DNA of 64,000 bases. Origin: Papaver somniferum. Its lineage: Eukaryota > Streptophyta > Magnoliopsida > Ranunculales > Papaveraceae. This document shows positions 58,602 to 64,000 of this stretch, one piece after another. Both the position numbers and the translations under genes were made by a program. The DNA is taken from assembly GCF_003573695.1 (NCBI RefSeq), contig NC_039361.1, positions 88,554,149 to 88,618,148 of the forward strand, read 5' to 3'. The notes under the pieces are model-generated. The model had not been told where the DNA came from and did no database searches. It saw only the letters and a list, made by a program, of their open reading frames with translations. Positions within the stretch are counted from its first letter, which is position 1. Each line of letters opens with the position of its first letter.

Positions 58602-59831
58602 TCACATCTCACTCAACCAGGATTTTTGTGTGAGTGAGATTTCAACCTCGTGATTAATTAGCACACATATGAGCCTTGAGCTCATTAAATGAATGTTGTT
58701 TTCGGTTGACCCTCTTTTTGTTAATCTTTGGAGGAAAACCTTTTTGATGCGAAAAGTTATCATCAAACTACGATGCATAGTATGGATTCTTATATGAAGG
58801 ATTTTGACCAGAGGGATTCGATAGCATGTTGATGAGTTATTTGTATCCTTCAATTAACAAATTTAGATTGTCTTTCATACCTCCATTGCTCAATCCTTCT
58901 TTTGAAAACTTATTCGCATCAAGAACAATACTATCTCCCTTTTTAGCTGAAGAAGATCCATGAACTCCCCTTGGACGAATTGTGTTCAGATTACTGTTAC
59001 GAGCATGAACATTCGAGGAACAAATCGAACTGACTTTCCTGATAGGATTCACATGATTAGTACTAAAACCAATTGGTTTAGACATACGGATGTCGGTTAC
59101 ACATTTGAGAATTAAATCTAAGGTGTATTGAAGACGAACAATAGAATTGTCATTCAACCTTGATTTCCTCATTTGTTCAATATGTCCTTTTGAATCACAA
59201 AAGAGACACTAGTTCTGATCACCTGAGTGATTAGAGTGAACAGACTTAACACAATCGTTGGGAGATTTCTTCCTTTCCTGTGATGTGAAGATTCCTTGAT
59301 TAGAGGAAGAAACATGCACATCTTTTCCAATCGGAAGGGACTGCGATTTATCTTCTGGAACTGAATCTTCAGTTGGGACAGAAGAAATTGGTATAGTGGA
59401 ATCTCTAGAACATCCTCGAATAGAGAGTTTATTCAAAAGATGTTCAATTTCCAAGGAATCCTTTTTGAGTTTTACCTCGAGTGAGGAGCAAACTTTGTTG
59501 TTTTCCTTGCTAAGAGATTTTAAATTAGAGTCACAATATTTCACTATACCCATAAGTGCATTAACATTGTTTTTCAACTGATTGATTCTATCAGCCTGGA
59601 TTTTAAAAAGATTTATAATCAATTTACTCTCTTCGGTTGCATCCCTTTCTTCAACAGAGTTATACTCGTTTAAAAGTAATCGGGAAAATACTTATCAGTG
59701 CAATACTATTTCGTTGGAACATAATGTTCATCTGTATTCGAGGTAGATGATTCTCTCTCCTTAATAGATTTTATCGAAATAAAACTTTTGTCTCTGGTGA
59801 TGCGATTTTCAGAGATAGTACAATTTTCCAT
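58602..59831 (-). pseudogene. E gag-like ORF: coiled coil and CCHC-like motif, unlike E1 gag
   Basis: Begins at a Met (59831, MENCTISENRITRDKSF) 65 bases beyond the PBS, the normal gag position. Breaks near 59690 and 59650 are followed by a clear coiled coil (59622-59209; IQADRINQLKNNVNALMGIV, KKDSLEIEHLLNKLSIRG). After one TAG comes a knuckle-like CLFCDSKGHIEQM, CX2CX4H with the last Cys replaced, and a basic tail (to about 58837) and a final segment to 58602. It has no similarity that I can see to the UBN2 gag of E0 or E1, although the LTR and PBS are shared. This suggests a non-autonomous lineage with a replaced gag or a gag missing the capsid. Confidence 0.5.
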
Positions 59832-59884
59832 AGAGTCAGATCGTTACAAACACAAACTTATAAGGTCTTAAACATGTTTGCCTG

Positions 59885-59896
59885 CTCTGATACCAA
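59885..59896 (-). other. primer-binding site of E
   Basis: Minus-strand tggtatcagagc, two bases inside L4, complementary to initiator tRNA-Met. Confidence 0.82.
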
Positions 59897-59897
59897 T

Positions 59898-62369
59898 TAA
59901 AAAAGTGGGGGTCTAACAACCACACCCAATATTTCACTTAGCAATCTGTATGGACTAACTCCAATATACTTTCAAGAGAATCAACTAGACAGTCAGACTC
60001 AATCTTAAGAAAAGTATATCAAAGAGTTATATCTCAATTTCTCAATTCAATCCGCAATCAAGCAAATGGGAATTTGCGAGCCTGATTGAATATAAGAAAT
60101 AACTTGGACGGTATCAAAAACCAATATCCAAGTGTCAATAAATTTATATCAACAACCAAAGGTTGGATTATCTAATTGATTGAACTTACGCACAACCTGT
60201 GATATTTCAATTATATAAACAAATATAATGTGGAAAAGAAATAACACAAACACTAGAAATTTTGTTAACGAGGAAACCGCAAATGCAGAAAAAACCCTGG
60301 GACCTAGTTCAGATTTGAACACAACAGTGTATTAAGCTACTAAAGACACTAGCCTACTACCGGTTAACTTCAGACTGGAATGTAATTGAGCCCTAACCAA
60401 TATCACACTGATCAAGGTACAGTTGCATTCCTTACGCCTCTTGAACCACGCCGGATTCTGCGCACTTGATTCCCTTAGCTGATCTCACCCACAATTAAGA
60501 ATTGCTACGACCCAAAGTCGAAGACTTGATAAACAAATCTGTATGACACAGAAAAGTCTATTGAATAGATAAATCTGTTTTGCACGGATATACCTACGAG
60601 TTTCTTTCCGTCTTTTGAGAAATCAAGGTGAACCGGAACCAATATATAAACCGGACTTATATTCCCGAAGAACAACCTAGTATTATCAATCACCTCACAA
60701 TAATCTTAATCGATTAACGAAACAAGATATTATGGAATCACAAACGATGAGACGAAGATATTTGTGACTACTTTTCAATCTTGCCTATCGGAGAATAAAT
60801 CTCGAGCAAATCTTAAAGAAGATAGTACTCAATCACAATAGAAAATATCAAGATCAGAACACGTAACTACAGAGAAAATAGTTGGGTCTGGCTTCACAAT
60901 CCCAACGAAGTCTTTAAGTCGTTAACCTACAGGGTTTTGGAAAAACCTAAGGTTAAAGGAGAATAGACTCCAGTCGCAACTAGTATCACACAGAAGGTGT
61001 GAGGATTAGGCTTCCCAGTTGCTAGAGTTCTCCTTTATATAGTCTCCAAATCAGGGTTTGCAATCAATGTTACCTTGCTAACAAAGCATTCAATAATCAC
61101 CCTTAGATGATAACCTGATTAGATTCATGCTAATATCTTTCAACCGTTATATCGAACTTAGCTTGTTATATACAAATTAAATGTATACCATCATTTAGAT
61201 AAAGGTGACCATACCTAAACGTGTACACTTAGTTGGTTCAACAATAGTTAACCAATGGTTAGCCATATGAGCACTTTCATATCAACTTTATTCATCTTCA
61301 TCACAACTAGTTCAAATGACTCAAATGAAACTAGTTAGAGAGTTGTTCAATTGTTTATATTCTCATAGAAGTATACAAGACACAATTGAACCAAAATCGG
61401 TATTGATTCACTCGAATCATTTCATGCACATTATAGCCACGTTTTGCAAAAGATTGCATTCCTTATTATATAAATGTATTAGTTCATGAACAAATCGATT
61501 TTAGAACATAACCTACTTAAGTATGCAAACGGGCACGCATACCTAAGTAGCCGGACTGAGTTTGGTTACGCCAGTACACGTACGGGTACACATACCATAC
61601 TATACTTCCAAACTCCAGCAGAAATTCACGAAACTTGAACTTCCGCCAGTATGCGTACGAGTATGGATACTTAGTTCTCGGACTTCCAACAACCAACCAG
61701 TACGCATATCATGGTTCCCAGTTTTGGACTTTACACAAATGTGAATACACACTATGTTTATATCCAATCATGTTTACATGTTATAAACCCTCATTTCAAT
61801 CATTAAAACATTCTTCGAAGACGACAATCGCTGTCTCACATTCTGAGTGATCGAATGATCAATTCGAAACATTCTGAGTCTACGTCAAATAATTGTCTCT
61901 CACAAAATCATGTAAGATGTTACAAGGTGATTTTCAGATGATCATCTTTTGACTTTCGTCAAGAATAAAAGATGAACTTGGTTAAAGCAAAAGCTTACCA
62001 ACCCATATTTCGAGAAATAGATAAGCGAGATAAACTCGGCTCGAAATATCAAATTTGTATAATTGAAGTCTATATATCAATATGACTTTTGTCTCAAATA
62101 AGAGATAGAGTAGATAGACTTTTGAGTGATAGATGAGTTCAAGTCTCCACATACCTTTTGTTGATTAAGTTCCACAAGTTCCCTTGAGTAGTTCTTCGTC
62201 TTCATTCGATAAACACCGTCAAGTCTAGAGATCAACTACACTTACTATCCTAATCTGAGACTTAGCTATAAGTAGACTAGAAATCAAGACTTATAGTTTT
62301 GGCAACTAAACTTGACAAACAAGCTTGAGATAGCAACGCTTGCGAGTTGGACCGAGCAGTGCTCTAACA
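59898..62369 (-). repeat. L4, 5' LTR of E, full length
   Basis: 2,472 bp. On the minus strand it runs from tgttagagcactgctcggtc to cttttttaa, the last two bases mutated from ca. It contains clustered gtacgcatac-type words around 61520-61710. Confidence 0.88.
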
Positions 62370-63121
62370 AAAAGAATTTATTTTTAATTAATGAAGAGGA
62401 TAGAAATGTTCACAAATACTATGACAATAGAACTTGTTCCAAGTGCTATAAAAGTGTTCATAATGTATCTAGTTATCCTGATAAGGAGGACAATGAGTTA
62501 ACCAAAGCATGGATGGAAGCTCTTGACTACTGTCGTGAGGAAGATTTCTGTGAAAGTTCATTCAACTACTTTGCTGATAATCACACTTGTCTTTCTAACA
62601 GCTCTGAGTGTTCCATGATACACGATCTCGCTTCCCCACAAGAGAAAATTGATCTTTTGACCAAAGACCTATACTTAATGAAGAGTATGTTTCAACTGGA
62701 ATATGAAGCTTGGATTAAAAGGATCAAAAATATGGAACATCAACTGTTTTAATTTAAACAAGAGAGTGCGACTTCTCACAATTGTGATTTTAAAAAGGTG
62801 AATCGATTATCTTCGATAAACTCTTGTAAAACCAATCAACATCATACGCCTGAAAATATGTCATTCTCAAATCCCTCTTGTGATGAGAAAGACATATCAA
62901 AATACAATGGCACAACAAATTGTTTGTCTCTCCTGTATAAAAATCAGGATCACCCTGAGTTGGTTAGCACAAAGGTTCTTGAAAAATCTTATTCTGTTAA
63001 TTTGTATCAAAATAAGAAGAGGAAATCTCATAAGAAATCTACATCACTTTTGAAAGAGATAATCAGAACCGTTCATAGTTTTCGAAAATCAATAAACAGG
63101 GATTTTGGAACACTACAATAA
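62370..63121 (+). pseudogene. Copia E0 gag, C-terminal part (zinc knuckle)
   Basis: Resumes the gag frame of 40105-40899 after the insertion and one copy of AAAAG. It holds a CCHC knuckle remnant (TCSKCYKSVHNVSSYP, last Cys replaced by Tyr), an acidic segment (KAWMEALDYCREEDFCESSF) and a coiled-coil-like stretch (EKIDLLTKDLYLMKSMFQLE). A TAA at 62750 interrupts it, and the same frame goes on to 63121 with a basic tail (NKKRKSHKKSTS). Confidence 0.85.
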
Positions 63122-63917
63122 AGGAAGACGTATACCCTTGATCATCTCCCTATAAAAAAATCAGAAACAAGGAATAACAAGATCTTCCTCTTCTCATAAG
63201 GTTATGAGATTGTTCTTGTTTTCCCATTGAACAAAAACTATAATCTTCAAAGAGGGTTGTGAAAAGATTTCTGTTATTTGTCTTTGTGCATTCTTTTTCC
63301 TGGAATTGTGTTTTCTGAGTCATGAACCGTTTATGTGCTTGAACGGTTTTCCTAATAAAGTTCTTTTTCTCTTGGTTACCCAAAATTTTTTTAGGGTTTT
63401 GGACAAAGGACTTTTTAGAAATTTGTTGCATATCTTCTTCTTTTTAAGATGAAAGATTTCATTCCTTTAAGCAAGCATTTCATTTTCTGAGTTCTATCAT
63501 GTCATCTTCAAGTCTTTCCAGCAAAAAAGATAATGTATGGACTATTCTTTTTCCCTCTAAGAAAGTTCATTTTGGTTCCTCCGATAATGGGATGTGTCAT
63601 GACAAACGTGATTGCTCGTCAGATTAGAATCCTACCGTCTCTTATTAACTATGAATCTTGTCTTGGAACAAGTACGTGCTTTGAATAATGAACTCGAACA
63701 AGATGGATAATCTAGTCTTGGAACAAGATGGATAATCTTGAATCCAGGATTGATCTAATCGAAGACGAGCTTGATGATTATAGGGAATATGAGAAGAGTC
63801 TTCAAAGTAAGTGAAATAATTTTCTACTTCTTGCGTAAATAATGTCTAGGAAACTTCTTATGAGAATTTATTCTTGTGTTTTAAGAAGGATAACTAGGGT
63901 TTGGAATAGCCTATTTT
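63122..63917 (+). other. E0 downstream region with remnants of a 3' ORF
   Basis: No protease or polymerase is found. A short frame from the Met at 63498 (MSSSSLSSKKDNVWTILFPS) and a later piece (about 63740-63810, RIDLIEDELDDYREYEKSLQ) look like a broken relative of the E1 3' ORF. So E0 also passes from gag almost directly to the 3' ORF. Confidence 0.5.
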
Positions 63918-64000
63918 TGATGGGGAAAAACGATTCGCTGGTTTTTTAGGAAATGTAGAGACGACCGTGTGATGGAGGCTCCTCAACCGAGCGAATTGCC
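63918..64000 (-). repeat. Gypsy-type LTR end (LTR D), inverted, continues past the window
   Basis: Reverse-complement match to the last bases of LTR C (39710-39800): gaaaaacgat, gctggtttttagg-like, gagacgaccgtgtg and ggaggctcctcaaccgagc are shared in order. Only the terminal 80 bp are inside the window. Confidence 0.75.

Larger units (their letters stand above)
40900..62369 (-). mobile_element. insertion E: 21.5-kb nested Copia complex with AAAAG target duplication
   Basis: The outer LTRs are L1 (40900-42219) and L4 (59898-62369), both minus strand. The flanks are AAAAG at 40895-40899 and AAAAG at 62370-62374. Removing the block and one AAAAG rejoins the E0 gag frame from SQK to NLF without a shift. 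On the minus strand the order is L4, PBS, an unusual gag-like ORF, then a large inner block (G1 and E1), a 3' non-coding region with purine tract, and L1. There is no pol anywhere, so the element is non-autonomous. Confidence 0.88.

Overview
The window is a gene-poor, repeat-rich stretch of a flowering-plant nuclear genome. The evidence is GT-AG introns, plant-only families (GDSL lipase, DUF868, phytocyanin, F-box with F-box-associated domain, plant mobile domain) and several layers of Copia and Gypsy LTR elements. It looks like a eudicot. I cannot name the species from the sequence alone.

Region 1-10.9 kb is mostly decayed DNA. It holds the end of a hAT-like repeat, a cluster of short palindromes, a broken LINE-type DUF4283 gene, a tandem pair of related small Cys/His-rich genes each carrying exactly one nonsense codon, a phytocyanin fragment enclosed by long inverted repeats (a Pack-type element), a frame-shifted F-box gene, and a stray 3' exon of a GDSL lipase gene.

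Region 10.9-17.6 kb is the main gene island. A three-LTR TRIM element with a perfect 5-bp target duplication is followed by an intact five-exon GDSL esterase/lipase gene (386 codons). Next is a nine-exon PRUNE-like (DHHA2) gene (607 codons) whose last exon is duplicated in tandem just downstream.

Region 17.66-28.44 kb is one minus-strand Copia element (target duplication ATTAT). Its RNase H domain is split by a 6.3-kb, LTR-bounded, pol-less element (target duplication CTTAC). The Copia element is defective: it has frameshifts and lacks the central reverse transcriptase.

Region 28.4-36.9 kb holds a tRNA-Arg-like sequence, an intact single-exon DUF868 gene, a second three-LTR TRIM in the opposite orientation, a long foldback, and a plant-mobile-domain pseudogene joined to a LINE RNase H tail.

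Region 36.95-64.0 kb is a nested retroelement stack. A Gypsy-type LTR abuts a plus-strand Copia element (E0). The gag frame of E0 is interrupted by a 21.5-kb insertion E (target duplication AAAAG), and the frame resumes on the far side. E contains another Copia derivative (E1) with a different gag gene, and a Gypsy-type, minisatellite-filled element (G1) arranged LTR-internal-LTR-internal. The window ends inside an inverted Gypsy-type LTR.

Only three genes look intact and functional: the GDSL lipase, the PRUNE-like gene and the DUF868 gene. I did not see a coherent new multi-gene system. The most unusual items are the small Cys/His gene pair, the phytocyanin-carrying inverted-repeat element and the repeated three-LTR architecture.
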